Assembly: GCA_016183935.1 (NCBI GenBank)
Contig: JACPDR010000027.1
Coordinates: forward strand, 20,720 to 84,719
Direction of reading: 5' to 3'
Source of the DNA: Caulobacterales bacterium
GTDB lineage: Bacteria > Pseudomonadota > Alphaproteobacteria > Caulobacterales > Caulobacteraceae
DNA length: 64,000 nucleotides
Shown here: positions 45,249 through 54,737 of the stretch, one piece after another
Layout of the letters: each line of letters begins with the position of its first letter
How positions within the stretch are numbered: the stretch's first letter is position 1
The notes under the pieces: model-generated
The model's input: the letters and a program-made list of their open reading frames with translations, nothing else
Told to the model about the DNA's origin: nothing
Databases searched by the model: none
Program-made: the position numbers and the translations under genes

Positions 45249-46621
45249 GCGGCCTCGCCGTCCCGGGCCTGCAGCGCCAGCCGTATCTCGTCGTGGCGGG
45301 CCGGGGTCAGGGGATAGCCCTTCAGCACCAGAGCCGCCGCGGCCAGCAGCAGGCCGGGGACGAGGATGAACAGGATCTGCAGCGTCAGCAGCGATGTCTC
45401 GCTGTTGCCGTCGGGTCCCGGCAGGGCGCGGAAGCCGACCCATTGCAGGACCAGATAGGGGATCAGGGCCACGACATGGCCGATCTTGGTGGTGGCCGAG
45501 AGGATGGAGAACATCAGGCCGGTGCGGTCGATCCCGGTGTCCAGCCGCACCTCGTCGCCGGCGTCGGCCATCATCGCCCGCAGCAGAAACAGGCCGGCGG
45601 CGTAGGGCAGGCCGGCGATGAACATGGCCACGGCGGTGAGGGCGAAATTGCCGCCGGGCACGAGGGTGGCGCCGATGTAGAAGGCCGCGAACACCAGGCT
45701 GGCCGTCGCCAGCGCCTTGTCCTTGCCGATCTTGGTGGCGAGCCAGGCCCAGAACGGGGCGCCGACGAGTCCGGCCACGAAATAGAACAGCATGAACAGC
45801 GACGCCTCGGTGTGGTCGTAGCCCTTGATCTGGCCGAAGAAGAAGAACAGCAGCGAGCCGGTGATGCCGGGCGCGACGCCCAGCAGCAGGTCGGCGAACA
45901 GCAGCTTTCGCACCGTCTTCTTGCCGAACAGGGCGAGATAAGCCTTTGGCCCGCCGTGCGGGGCGGCGCCGGCGTTGACCGGCTCGGGCACGGCGAACAT
46001 CGCCAGGCCGATGGTGACGGGCAGGGCGATCAGGATGGCCCAGCCCATGATGCGCACGCCGTCGGCGTAGTCCCCGATGCCGCTCTTCACCACGATGGTG
46101 GGCAGGACGAGGATCAGGATCACGCCGATGATGTTGAACACCTGCCACCAGCCGTAGACGCGGCTGCGCTGGTCGTATTGAGGCGCGAGCACCGAGGCCC
46201 AGCCGAGCTGGCCGAGCGTGCCGATCGAGAAGCCGAGGTAGAGGACCAGCAGCCAGCCGAACAGATAGGCGGCGCCCGCCCCCGGCTGGACCAGCACGAA
46301 CATCATCAGCGCCGACAGCATCAGGATGGGCGTCGACAGCGCCATCCAGGGGCGATAGCGGCCGAAGCGGGTCTTTGTCCGGTCCATGCCCCAGCCGATG
46401 AAGGGGTCGAAGACGATATCGATCAGCCTGACGGCCATGAACACCGCCGCCACGACGCCGAGCTCCAGCCCGACGAAGGTGGCGTAGAATTCGGGCAGGG
46501 TCACCGGCAGGGCGACGCCGAAGGCCGCCAGCGGCAGGCACGGCCCCGAGAAGGCGGCGAGGATGGCGTTGGAGCGGCGCGGGGCGCCGGGGGCCAGGGC
46601 AGGCGAGGCGGCGTCGGTCAT
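45245..46621 (-). CDS. GPH-family (MelB-like) sugar:cation symporter
   Basis: 458 aa with about 12 membrane helices. The GPH signature between helices 2 and 3 is clear: RLIDIVFDPFIGWGMDRTKT followed by RFGRYRPWM. DGVRIMGWAILIALPVTIGL and DAGDEVRLDTGIDRTGLMFS are also family-like. The substrate is probably a glycoside, pentoside or hexuronide, but no catabolic gene is adjacent to name it. It is the first gene of a unit that overlaps into mazG. Confidence 0.88.
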   Translation of the reverse strand: MTDAASPALAPGAPRRSNAILAAFSGPCLPLAAFGVALPVTLPEFYATFVGLELGVVAAVFMAVRLIDIVFDPFIGWGMDRTKTRFGRYRPWMALSTPILMLSALMMFVLVQPGAGAAYLFGWLLVLYLGFSIGTLGQLGWASVLAPQYDQRSRVYGWWQVFNIIGVILILVLPTIVVKSGIGDYADGVRIMGWAILIALPVTIGLAMFAVPEPVNAGAAPHGGPKAYLALFGKKTVRKLLFADLLLGVAPGITGSLLFFFFGQIKGYDHTEASLFMLFYFVAGLVGAPFWAWLATKIGKDKALATASLVFAAFYIGATLVPGGNFALTAVAMFIAGLPYAAGLFLLRAMMADAGDEVRLDTGIDRTGLMFSILSATTKIGHVVALIPYLVLQWVGFRALPGPDGNSETSLLTLQILFILVPGLLLAAAALVLKGYPLTPARHDEIRLALQARDGEAA

Positions 46622-46765
46622 GGACGGGTCCGGAGCGCGGCGGATGAGTCGCCCGCAGCGTCACCATGCCGACTTTGAGCGTTCCGCGCGAGCGGTCCCG
46701 AACCCGCGCAGCCCCAGACGCGAAGGGCCTTGCCGTGGACACAGGGCTGGGGTCACCATCCGGCC

Positions 46766-47677
46766 ATGTCGAAGCGCGTGATCATGTCCATGCTGGGCGC
46801 CCTGCCGATCCTGTTCGCAGCCATGGCGACGACGGGCGGGGCGCATGCACAGGCCGGATCCGGGGCCTCCGGGGCCGAGGCCTGCGACGCGGACCAGATC
46901 GAATGGGGAGCCCCGGCGCTGGCCAACGCCATCTCCCACTATTCGCTGGAATGGGCCCCGTTCAGCGCCACCGAATTGGGATGGGAGACCTACCTGCCGC
47001 TGATCCAGCAGGAGCTGGGGACCGGTTGCCCGCCCGGCTCTCCCCGCTTCGCCCGCGCCCTGGCGGTGTTCCAGGCGGCTCACGGCCTGCCCGCGACCGG
47101 CTGGTTCGACCAGACGACCTTCCAGGTGTTCCGCGGCGTCTGGCAGGAGCGCCGGCCCTTCATCATGGCCCGGGTGCGCGACGAACCGTGCCCCGAGCCG
47201 CCGCCGTTGTACCAGCTCGGCTATCTGGTCGAGTCGGAGGAGCACGCCGACCGGCTGACCCGGCTGCTGCGCCGGGACGTGCTGGACGCCTACCGGCGCC
47301 TGGTCGCGGCGGCCCGCGCCGAGGTTCCGGAGGTGGCGGCGAACCCGGAGCTTCTGCAGATCTTCTCGGGCTTCCGCGACCCGGAGGCGGACGCCGCGCG
47401 CTGCGCCGCCCAGGGCAATTGCGACGGCCTGCGCCGCGCCGTCTGTTCGCCGCACCGGACCGGGACCGCCGTGGACCTGTATGTCGGCCAGATGGCTGGC
47501 CTCGGCGTCGACAACACCTCTCCGGCCAGCCGGCTGCACATGACCCGAAGCGCGACCTATCGCTGGCTGGTGCGCAACGCCGGGCGGTTCGGCTTCGTGC
47601 CCTATGTTTATGAGCCGTGGCACTGGGAGTGGGTCAGCCCGACGGGCGACTATGCGGCGACGGCGACGGGACCGTGA
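46766..47677 (+). CDS. VanY-like D-alanyl-D-alanine carboxypeptidase (M15)
   Basis: 303 aa with a Sec signal (VIMSMLGALPILFAAMATTGGAHAQ, cut after AHA). A PG-binding-like helical segment around PLIQQELGTGCPPG and AVFQAAHGLPATGWFDQTTF follows. The C-terminal M15B domain has the zinc motif SPHRTGTAVDLY (HxxGxAxD) and the late YEPWHWEWV (ExxWHW). It likely trims D-Ala from periplasmic peptidoglycan. The ATG at 46766 is chosen because it starts the signal peptide. The next gene overlaps its stop (GTGA). Confidence 0.86.
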   Translation: MSKRVIMSMLGALPILFAAMATTGGAHAQAGSGASGAEACDADQIEWGAPALANAISHYSLEWAPFSATELGWETYLPLIQQELGTGCPPGSPRFARALAVFQAAHGLPATGWFDQTTFQVFRGVWQERRPFIMARVRDEPCPEPPPLYQLGYLVESEEHADRLTRLLRRDVLDAYRRLVAAARAEVPEVAANPELLQIFSGFRDPEADAARCAAQGNCDGLRRAVCSPHRTGTAVDLYVGQMAGLGVDNTSPASRLHMTRSATYRWLVRNAGRFGFVPYVYEPWHWEWVSPTGDYAATATGP

Positions 47678-48141
47678 TCCGACCGCTGACGCCGGGGGAG
47701 ACCGAACTGGCGCGGGAGGCGTTCGGCGAGCACCTGCATTCCGACACCGTGCGGTTTCTGGGCGCGCCCTGGCCTGTCGTGCGCGCCTTCGTCCCGGGCC
47801 GCTGGTTCGGACGGGACTGGATCGTCTGGCCTCACCGGACCCTTCCGCCGGACATCGCCGCCGCGCCGCTGCGGCTCCAGGCGGTGCTGATCCACGAACT
47901 GACCCACGTCTGGCAGGCCCAACAGGGCGTCAATCTGCTGACCGGCAAGCTCAGGGCGGGCGACCGGCCGGCCTCATACGAATACCCGACAGGCATGGAC
48001 TGCAGCTGGGGCGGGCTCAACATCGAGCAGCAGGCCATGGTGGTCGAGCACCGGTTCCGGCTCTCGCGCGGACAGCGGACGCCGGGCGACCAGGCGTTCT
48101 ACGACCGGGTGTGCCCGATCGGCCGACGCCTCAGTGCATGA
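47674..48141 (+). CDS. HELTH-motif protein ('vgr related' family), unknown role
   Basis: 155 aa, starting at GTG 47674 that overlaps the upstream stop. It opens with IRPLTPGETELAREAFGEHL and contains the zinc-peptidase-like LIHELTHVWQAQQG near residue 75 (HExxH), then SYEYPTGMDCSWGGLNIEQQA and a C-terminal VEHRF helix. Similar short proteins are labelled 'vgr related' in Caulobacterales; no T6SS gene is nearby. No catalytic activity is demonstrated for the family as far as I know. It has no signal peptide. Confidence 0.75.
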   Translation: MIRPLTPGETELAREAFGEHLHSDTVRFLGAPWPVVRAFVPGRWFGRDWIVWPHRTLPPDIAAAPLRLQAVLIHELTHVWQAQQGVNLLTGKLRAGDRPASYEYPTGMDCSWGGLNIEQQAMVVEHRFRLSRGQRTPGDQAFYDRVCPIGRRLSA

Positions 48142-48508
48142 CGCCCGCGACAATCTCGAGCTTGTTGCCGTCCGGGTCCAGAAGGACGGCGCCGTAGTAG
48201 TCCGGAGCGATGTCGGGATGCTCGCCCGCCGGTCGAAGGATGGCGGCGCCGTTGGCCACCGCGGCTTCACAGGCGGAGTTCACCGCTGCGCGGCTCCCCG
48301 CCGTAAAGGCGATGTGCGAGCCCAGGCCAGCGATCTGGTCGCCGCTGACCGGATAGAGGAAGAACTGGCTGGTGCGCCCCCCGGGTCCGAACGCCAGTTC
48401 GGTCTCGGTCGAGGAGGTCTCCATGTGTCCGAGCGGAGAAAACAGGGCGGCGTAGAAGCGGCGGGCCGCATCCAGGTTCCGTACGCCCACGGACAGGTGA
48501 TCGAACAT
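48131..48508 (-). CDS. VOC-family (glyoxalase-like) protein
   Basis: 125 aa: MFDHLSVGVRNLDAARRFYA, ELAFGPGGRTSQFFLYPV, SHIAFTAGSRAAVN and the C-terminal YYGAVLLDPDGNKLEIV of the VOC superfamily. The metal-ligand positions His4 and the late Glu (LEIV) are present. A lyase, dioxygenase or resistance role cannot be chosen. It converges on the HELTH gene with 11 bases of overlap and is divergent from the LigB-type gene. Confidence 0.85.
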   Translation of the reverse strand: MFDHLSVGVRNLDAARRFYAALFSPLGHMETSSTETELAFGPGGRTSQFFLYPVSGDQIAGLGSHIAFTAGSRAAVNSACEAAVANGAAILRPAGEHPDIAPDYYGAVLLDPDGNKLEIVAGVMH

Positions 48509-48649
48509 GGCTTCCTCCGGTCAGGCGACTGAGTTGGGAACCGGGACCGCGGTCCGCAAGATTGACCGACGGGGCTTGTGGTGCGTCGTGACGGACCTAC
48601 ATCAAGAACAGCAGCTGTTGCGAAACGGCCCAAATCGAGGAAGCGACAC

Positions 48650-49408
48650 ATGACCCGCCAGCCCGCTGTCTTCTTCGGCCACGGCTCGCCGATGAACGCC
48701 CTCGGCGGCCCGTATGCGGACGCTTGGGGCCGGCTGGGCCAGGAGATCGGCAAGCCCAGGGGCGTGGTGATGATTTCGGCCCACTGGGAAACCGGCGGGC
48801 TCGCCGTCACCGCGCAGGCCAATCCCGAAACCATCCACGATTTCGGCGGCTTCCCGGACGAACTGCATGCGATGCAGTACCCCGCGCCGGGCTCGCCCGA
48901 GCTGGCGGCGCGCGTATCCGACCTGACCGGGGCCGTACAGACGACGCAATGGGGACTGGACCACGGGACCTGGTCGGTGCTGGCCCACGTCTGGCCCGAA
49001 GCCGACGTGCCGGTGGTGCAGTTGTCGCTGGACCGCCGGTTGGACGCCCAGGGGCATTTCGATCTCGCCCGGCGGCTGGCGCCGCTGCGGGACGAGGGGA
49101 TGGTGATCGCCGGCTCGGGCGATTTCGTGCACAACCTGCGCACCTGGAAGCGGTCAGGCGGCGAACCCTATGCCTGGGCGACGCAGTTCAACGAGGCGGT
49201 CAAGGCGGCGCTGGTGCGCGGCGACGATGCGGCCCTGGTCGACTGGGTCGGGCTGGCCGAGGACGCGCAGATGAGCGTGCCGACTGACGAGCATTTCCTG
49301 CCGCTGCTGTACGTCGCCGCCCAACGGATGGAGGGCGACGACGTCAGCTTCTTCAACGACGTCATCGAGGGTGGATCGATCTCGATGACGGGCGTGCGGA
49401 TCGGCTAG
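48650..49408 (+). CDS. ygiD: LigB-type extradiol dioxygenase (YgiD/DODA-like)
   Basis: 252 aa of the 4,5-DOPA extradiol dioxygenase family: VFFGHGSPMNALGGPY near residue 6, MISAHWETGG, the QYPAPGSPELA segment, GLDHGTWSVLAHVWPEADVP (His ligands near 105) and the C-terminal FLPLLYVAAQ. GAGGAAG lies before the ATG. It is paired tail-to-tail with a doxX gene. Native substrate unknown. Confidence 0.9.
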   Translation: MTRQPAVFFGHGSPMNALGGPYADAWGRLGQEIGKPRGVVMISAHWETGGLAVTAQANPETIHDFGGFPDELHAMQYPAPGSPELAARVSDLTGAVQTTQWGLDHGTWSVLAHVWPEADVPVVQLSLDRRLDAQGHFDLARRLAPLRDEGMVIAGSGDFVHNLRTWKRSGGEPYAWATQFNEAVKAALVRGDDAALVDWVGLAEDAQMSVPTDEHFLPLLYVAAQRMEGDDVSFFNDVIEGGSISMTGVRIG

Positions 49409-49812
49409 GCGCGACGGCGGCCGATCATGTTGTCCAGCGCCCAGGCGCCCGGGCCGGCGAAGATCAGGTAGAGGAAGACGAAGCAGTACAGCACCGCCAG
49501 TTCGCCGCCGTTGTTGATAGGGTAGGGGCTCTGGCCCGCGTGGACCGTCCAGTAGGCGACGGCGGTAAAGCCCGACAGGACGAAGGCCGCCGGCCGGGTG
49601 AACAGGCCGAGGATGATCAGGATGCCGCCGACCAGTTCGATCGGGCCGGACCAGCCGGCCAGGGTCGACAGGTCGAGGCCGCCGCCTTGCCCGCCGGGCG
49701 GGAAGCCGAGGAGCTTCTGGGCCCCGTGTTGCAGCAGCAACAGACCCGCGACGATGCGCAAAATGCTGAGGGCGCGCGGCGCCCAGGCCGAGAGAGCCGA
49801 AGAGTTCAACAT
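49405..49812 (-). CDS. DoxX family membrane protein
   Basis: 135 aa with four helices: ILRIVAGLLLLQHGAQKLLG (the DoxX start motif), GPIELVGGILIILGLFTRPA, FTAVAYWTVHAGQ and AVLYCFVFLYLIFAGPGAW. The start is ATG at 49812, not the longer open frame to 49980. DoxX proteins are poorly defined, with proposed redox roles. Its end overlaps the ygiD-like gene by four bases. Confidence 0.88.
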   Translation of the reverse strand: MLNSSALSAWAPRALSILRIVAGLLLLQHGAQKLLGFPPGGQGGGLDLSTLAGWSGPIELVGGILIILGLFTRPAAFVLSGFTAVAYWTVHAGQSPYPINNGGELAVLYCFVFLYLIFAGPGAWALDNMIGRRRA

Positions 49813-49915
49813 GCAGTCCTCCGTCCAGCCGCACCGACCGGTCACCGCGACTCGGCCAAAGTGCAACCCCGGGGAGGGAGAGTAGACCGTCGTTCCGTGT
49901 CCGCAAGCGGACGCT

Positions 49916-51469
49916 TCAGGCGGCCTTGTCGAGCTCGGCCATCTGCTGGATGGCGACATAGTCGGTCTTGCCGGTGCCAAGCACGGGCACCTCGCCGACG
50001 CGCATGATCTTCTTGGGGACCGCCAGTTCCGGCGCGCCGTGGCTGCGGGCCCATTCGGCGAGCCGGGACACGTCGGCGTCCTTGCGGTCTGTGACCAGCA
50101 CCAGCTTCTCGCCCTTGCGGCTGTCCGGGATCGAGACCACCGCGTGGCGGGCCTCGGGCCAGACGGCGCTGGCCAGACCCTCGACGGCGGTCAGGGAGAC
50201 CATCTCGCCGCCGATCTTGGCGAACCGCTTGGCCCGCCCGAGGATGCAGACATAGCCCTCGTCGTCGATATCGACGATGTCGCCGGTGTCGTGCCAGCCG
50301 CCCGGCAGGGGCTCGATCTTGAGCGGATCGTCGGGCGACAGATAGCCCTTCATCACATTGGGGCCGCGGAGGTAGAGCCGGCCGCCCTGATCGATGCCGT
50401 CGACCGGATCGAGCCGCCACTCCATGCCAGGCAGAATCTGGCCGACGGTGCCCGGCCGGTTGCGGTCGGGATGATTGACGGCGACGACCGGCGCCGCCTC
50501 GGTGGCCCCGTAGCCCTCCAGCAGCTTGAGGCCGTGGAAGCGGGTGTTGAACAGGTGATGGGTTTCGTCGCGGACTTTCTCGGCCCCGGCCACCACGAAC
50601 TTCAGGGTCGAGAAATCGTTCGCTCCGGCGACGCGGGCATACTGGTTCAGGAAGGTGTCGGTGGCGAACAGGATCGACGCCTTCACCTGCGGCAACAGTT
50701 CGACGATCTGTTTGGCGTGCAGCGGCGACGGATACTGGAACGCCTTCAATCCCTGCAGCAACGGCAACAGCACCCCGCCGGTCAGGCCGAAGCAGTGGAA
50801 GGTCGGCAGTGGGTTGAACATGACCCAGTCCGGGTCCAGCGCGATGTGCTGCGCCACCTGCCGGCAGTTCGCCACCAGGTTCCATTGGCTCAGGACCACG
50901 CCCTTGGGGGCGCCGAAACTGCCCGAGGTGAACAACACCACGCCCGGCGAGGAAGGCTCGGTCTTCACCCGGAACCGCTTCGGCATCAGGCCGGCCATCA
51001 GGCCGTACAGCTTGTCGGGCAGGCCGATCGAGGCGCGCACGTCGTCCAGCCAGACCACTTCGGCGACAGTCTCGATATGACCGATCAACTCCTCCAGCTT
51101 CGCCTGCTGGATGAAGCGTTTCGCGGTCAGCACCTTGCCGACGCCGGCGGCCTTGATGGCGGCCTTCACATTGCGCTCGCCCGAGGTGAAGTTGAGCATG
51201 ACCGGCACGCGACCGTGGGCGTGCAAGCCGTAGAAGGTGACCACCACCCCCATGCTGGACGGCAGCAGAATGGCGACCCGTTCCGCCGGTTCCGTCATGG
51301 CGGCGATCTTGCGGCCCAGCACGAAGGCGGCGCGGATCAGGCCGGTGTAGGTGAGAGGCTTGCGATCCTGGTCTTCCAGGATTTCCTTGTCGCCGTAGGT
51401 TTCGCGGGCCGCGATCAGGGCGTCGAAGATCGTCTCTTCGACGGCCTTGGGGTCCAGGGGTACGCGCAA
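49916..51469 (-). CDS. AMP-binding acyl-CoA/acyl-ACP synthetase (Aas-like)
   Basis: 517-aa ANL-superfamily ligase. The P-loop-like adenylation motif reads LFTSGSFGAPKGVVLS, near residue 180, where Glu is replaced by Phe compared with the common TSGSEGxPKG. NPLPTFHCFGLT, LLEGYGATEAAPVVAVN, WHDTGDIVDIDDEGY and the C-terminal lysine region GTGKTDYVA follow. The layout matches the synthetase half of Aas, without its acyltransferase half. The start is TTG with GGAGG seven bases upstream. Substrate unknown. Confidence 0.85.
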   Translation of the reverse strand: MRVPLDPKAVEETIFDALIAARETYGDKEILEDQDRKPLTYTGLIRAAFVLGRKIAAMTEPAERVAILLPSSMGVVVTFYGLHAHGRVPVMLNFTSGERNVKAAIKAAGVGKVLTAKRFIQQAKLEELIGHIETVAEVVWLDDVRASIGLPDKLYGLMAGLMPKRFRVKTEPSSPGVVLFTSGSFGAPKGVVLSQWNLVANCRQVAQHIALDPDWVMFNPLPTFHCFGLTGGVLLPLLQGLKAFQYPSPLHAKQIVELLPQVKASILFATDTFLNQYARVAGANDFSTLKFVVAGAEKVRDETHHLFNTRFHGLKLLEGYGATEAAPVVAVNHPDRNRPGTVGQILPGMEWRLDPVDGIDQGGRLYLRGPNVMKGYLSPDDPLKIEPLPGGWHDTGDIVDIDDEGYVCILGRAKRFAKIGGEMVSLTAVEGLASAVWPEARHAVVSIPDSRKGEKLVLVTDRKDADVSRLAEWARSHGAPELAVPKKIMRVGEVPVLGTGKTDYVAIQQMAELDKAA

Positions 51470-51634
51470 AGACAGCCTCCGTGGCGCGTTGGCCGCGCCT
51501 TGTCCGGCGGCAAACTAGTGCGCGGCGGGGGCGTTGAAAAGATACGTTACCTTGCGTGAGCTTCGTCCCCGCCTTGCCTTCGCCTTGCGGAAGGACGACA
51601 TAGCGGTTTCGCCACGCCCGGAGCCCGCGACGCC

Positions 51635-52597
51635 TTGGTCACGCTGATCGACACCCTGACAAAGACGCCGGCTGAACTGCGTCACCCCGAAAAGCAGAAC
51701 CGGCCCGAGACGGCGGTGCTGAAGAAGCCCGACTGGCTGCGCGTCAAGGCGCCCGGCTCGGGCCAGTACAACGCCACCCGCGCCATCGTGAAGGAGAAGG
51801 GTCTCCACACGGTCTGCGAGGAGGCGGCCTGCCCCAACATCGGCGAGTGCTGGAGCCAGAAGCACGCCACCCTGATGATCATGGGCGACACCTGCACCCG
51901 GGCCTGCGCCTTCTGCAACGTCAAGACCGGCCTGCCGCAGCCGCTGGACCCGGAAGAGCCGGTGAAGGTCGGGCTGGCGGTGGCGCAGCTGGGTCTGAAC
52001 CACGTCGTCATCACCAGCGTGGACCGGGACGACGTGTCCGACGGCGGCGCCGCCCATTTCGCCGAGGTGGTGCGCCAGATCCGGCTGCAGGCCCCGAACA
52101 CCACCATCGAGATCCTGACGCCCGACTTCCTGCGCAAGGACGGGGCGGCCGAGGTGATGATCGACGCCACCCCGGACGTGTTCAACCACAACCTCGAGAC
52201 CGTGCCGCGGCTGTATCTGAAGATCCGGCCCGGCGCCCGCTACTTCCACAGCCTCCGCCTGCTCCAGATGGTCAAGGAGCGCGACCCGAACCAGTTCACC
52301 AAGTCCGGCATCATGGTCGGCCTGGGCGAGACCCGCGAAGAGGTCATGCAGGTGATGGACGACATGCGTTCGGCCGGCGTCGACTTCATCACCATCGGCC
52401 AGTACCTGCAGCCGACCCGCAAGCACGCCGCCATCGAGCGCTTCGTGACGCCGGAAGAGTTCAAGGCTTATGAGGCGATCGCCCGGGCCAAGGGCTTCCT
52501 GATGGTGTCGTCCAGCCCGCTGACCCGTTCGTCCCACCACGCCGGCGAGGACTTCGCCCGCCTGAGAGCCGCGCGCCTCGCCCAGACCGGGCGCTGA
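51635..52597 (+). CDS. lipA: Lipoyl synthase (LipA)
   Basis: Radical-SAM enzyme that inserts two sulfurs into octanoyl groups on lipoyl domains. The 320-aa product has the auxiliary-cluster motif [12 protein letters not shown] near residue 62, the radical-[11 protein letters not shown] near 87, [26 protein letters not shown] and a C-terminal [11 protein letters not shown] (RSSYHA-like serine ligand). The start is TTG at 51635; GGAG sits farther than usual (about 12 bases). It serves the lipoylated proteins of the pdh operon in this window. Confidence 0.96.
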   Translation: MVTLIDTLTKTPAELRHPEKQNRPETAVLKKPDWLRVKAPGSGQYNATRAIVKEKGLHTVCEEAACPNIGECWSQKHATLMIMGDTCTRACAFCNVKTGLPQPLDPEEPVKVGLAVAQLGLNHVVITSVDRDDVSDGGAAHFAEVVRQIRLQAPNTTIEILTPDFLRKDGAAEVMIDATPDVFNHNLETVPRLYLKIRPGARYFHSLRLLQMVKERDPNQFTKSGIMVGLGETREEVMQVMDDMRSAGVDFITIGQYLQPTRKHAAIERFVTPEEFKAYEAIARAKGFLMVSSSPLTRSSHHAGEDFARLRAARLAQTGR

Positions 52598-52603
52598 GAC
52601 GAC

Positions 52604-53074
52604 TTGGCCGTCCATCGCGTCACCCGCATCCTGCCCTATGCGCCGGGACAGCTCGCTGATCTCGTCGCCGACGTGCGGGCCTATCCCGAGTTCGTGCCTT
52701 GGGTGTCGTCGATGCGGGCCTGGGGCGAGCGCGAGGAAGCGCCCGGCGTAACCCTGGTCGACGCCGAGGCCGGGGTCGGCTTCTCCTTCCTGAAGGAGCG
52801 GTTCTCGACGTGGGTGCGGCATGACCGCAATGCGCCCAAGGTGGAGGTCGGGCTGCTGCGCGGGCCATTCCACCACCTGAGGAACCGCTGGGAATTCTTC
52901 CCGCATCCGGAAGGCACCCGGGTCGAGTTCTTCATCGACTTCGCGTTCAAGTCGCGGGTTCTGGACATGATGCTGCAAGCCAATTTCGACCGGGCGGTCG
53001 GGGCTCTGATGCGCTGTTTCGAGGCCCGGGCGGCGCATCTGTACGGTCCCCACTCTTCCCGGGCGGAGGCGTGA
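52604..53074 (+). CDS. Coq10/RatA-like SRPBCC protein
   Basis: 156 aa: HRVTRILPYAPGQLADLVAD, YPEFVPWVSSMRAWGERE, and a C-terminal RVEFFIDFAFKSRVLDMMLQ helix, the Coq10/RatA START-like pattern. In alphaproteobacteria this gene usually follows lipA; a ubiquinone-binding role is inferred from yeast Coq10. The start is TTG at 52604, six bases after the lipA stop. Its TGA overlaps the next GTG start. Confidence 0.9.
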   Translation: MAVHRVTRILPYAPGQLADLVADVRAYPEFVPWVSSMRAWGEREEAPGVTLVDAEAGVGFSFLKERFSTWVRHDRNAPKVEVGLLRGPFHHLRNRWEFFPHPEGTRVEFFIDFAFKSRVLDMMLQANFDRAVGALMRCFEARAAHLYGPHSSRAEA

Positions 53075-54183
53075 GCTTCGACTTCGACGCCGTGGTGGTC
53101 GGCGCCGGGGCGGTCGGACTGGCTTGCGGCCGGGCGCTGGCGAAGCGGGACCTGTCGGTGCTGGTGCTCGAGAAAGAGCCTCACATCGGTCAGGGCGTGT
53201 CGTCGCGGAACAGCGAGGTCATCCACGGCGGGCTCTACTATCCGACCGGCTCGCTGAAGGCGCGGCTCTGCGTCGAGGGCCGGCGGCGGCTCTACGCCTT
53301 CCTCGACAGCCACAAGATCGACTACCGCAAATGCGGCAAGCTGGTTGTGGCCACGGACGAGGCCGAGGTCCCGCGCATCGAGGCCATCTTCCGGCAGGCG
53401 ACGGCCAACGGGGTCGAGGGGCTGGAGCACCTGACCGGCAAACAGGCGCGGGCGTTGGAGTCGGGGCTGAACGCCCACGCCGCCATCCTGTCGCCGGAGA
53501 GCGGCGTGTTCGACAGCCACGGCTACATGCTGGCCCTGCAGGGGGAGATCGAGGAGGCCGGCGGCTCGGTCGTGGTCTCGACGCCGTTCGAGCGGGCCGA
53601 ACCGCGGGCCGGCGGCGGGTTCACGGTCACGGCAGGCGGGGAGGGCGGGGCGACCCTGACGACGAGACTACTGGTCACCGCGCCGGGGCTCGCCGCGCAG
53701 GCCGTCGCCGCACGGATTGAAAGCTATCCGGCCGGGCGCATTCCGGCCGCCCATCTGGGGAAGGGCGTCTATTTCCGGCTGAGCGGCCGGGCGCCGTTCG
53801 AGCGGCTGATCTACCCGCCGCCGATCCCCGGCGCCCTGGGCACCCACTATCGCAAGGACCTCGGCGGACAGGCGGTGTTCGGGCCAGACCTCGCCTGGGT
53901 CGAGACCGAGGACTATTCGGTCGATCCGGGCAAGGCGGTGGAGTTCGAAGGCTATATCCGCCGCTTCTGGCCGGGCTTGCCGGAGGGTGCGCTGACGCCC
54001 GACTACGCCGGCATCCGCCCCAAGCTGCACGGGCCGGGCGAACCGCAGCCGGATTTCCAGCTTCGCGGCCGCGACGATCATGGGATCGACGGCCTCGTCG
54101 CCCTGTTCGGCATCGAAAGCCCGGGCCTGACCAGTTCGCTCGCCATCGGCGAAGCGGTCGCCGGAATCCTGCACCATGACTGA
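53071..54183 (+). CDS. FAD-dependent oxidoreductase, L-2-hydroxyglutarate dehydrogenase-like
   Basis: 370 aa DAO-family flavoprotein: VVVGAGAVGLACGRALAKRD (Rossmann dinucleotide motif), EPHIGQGVSSRNSEVIHGGL near residue 36, YYPTGSLKARLC and a late GIESPGLTSSLAIGEAV. The SRNSEVIHGGLYYP pattern is typical of L2HGDH/LhgO-like proteins. The start is GTG, overlapping the upstream stop. It could equally act on another 2-hydroxyacid. Confidence 0.85.
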   Translation: MSFDFDAVVVGAGAVGLACGRALAKRDLSVLVLEKEPHIGQGVSSRNSEVIHGGLYYPTGSLKARLCVEGRRRLYAFLDSHKIDYRKCGKLVVATDEAEVPRIEAIFRQATANGVEGLEHLTGKQARALESGLNAHAAILSPESGVFDSHGYMLALQGEIEEAGGSVVVSTPFERAEPRAGGGFTVTAGGEGGATLTTRLLVTAPGLAAQAVAARIESYPAGRIPAAHLGKGVYFRLSGRAPFERLIYPPPIPGALGTHYRKDLGGQAVFGPDLAWVETEDYSVDPGKAVEFEGYIRRFWPGLPEGALTPDYAGIRPKLHGPGEPQPDFQLRGRDDHGIDGLVALFGIESPGLTSSLAIGEAVAGILHHD

Positions 54184-54706
54184 GATCCTCACCCGGGACG
54201 CGACCCCGGCCGACATTCCCGCCCTGCATCGCCTGATCGAGAGCGCCTATCGTGGCGAAGCCTCGCGCGTCGGCTGGACGACCGAGGCCGACCTTCTGGA
54301 CGGCCAGCGCACCGACCCCGAAGATCTGGCCACCATCCTGGCCGATCCGGCGCAGGCCATGCTGACGACGTGGCGCGGCGACGAACTGGTCGGCTGCGTC
54401 CTGATTGCGGATCGGGGCGAGGGAACGGGCTATTTCGGCATGCTGTCGGTCAGCCCGACCCTGCAGGGGAGCGGTCTGGGCCGGCGCCTAGTCGAGGCCG
54501 CCCACGCCGCCATGGCCGAGCGGTTCGGCGCGCGCCGGGTGCGCATCTCGGTGTTTCCGCAGCGGGACGAACTGATCGGCTGGTACCGGCGGCTCGGCTA
54601 CGGCCTGACCGGAGAGACGCTGCCGTTCCCCTACGACGAGCCGCGGCTCGGGATACCGCTGAGGGACGATCTCCATTTCGTGGTCATGGAGCGGGCGCTG
54701 GCTTGA
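54176..54706 (+). CDS. GNAT family N-acetyltransferase
   Basis: 176 aa with EILTRDATPADIPALHRLIE, the acetyl-CoA motif MLSVSPTLQGSGLGRRLVEA near residue 83, RISVFPQRDELIGWYRRLGY and a C-terminal strand. It overlaps the upstream oxidoreductase by eight bases, so it is probably in the lipA operon. Substrate unknown. Confidence 0.87.
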   Translation: MTEILTRDATPADIPALHRLIESAYRGEASRVGWTTEADLLDGQRTDPEDLATILADPAQAMLTTWRGDELVGCVLIADRGEGTGYFGMLSVSPTLQGSGLGRRLVEAAHAAMAERFGARRVRISVFPQRDELIGWYRRLGYGLTGETLPFPYDEPRLGIPLRDDLHFVVMERALA

Positions 54707-54737
54707 CCATTCCGGCATCCGGCTGCACTGGCCGGAG

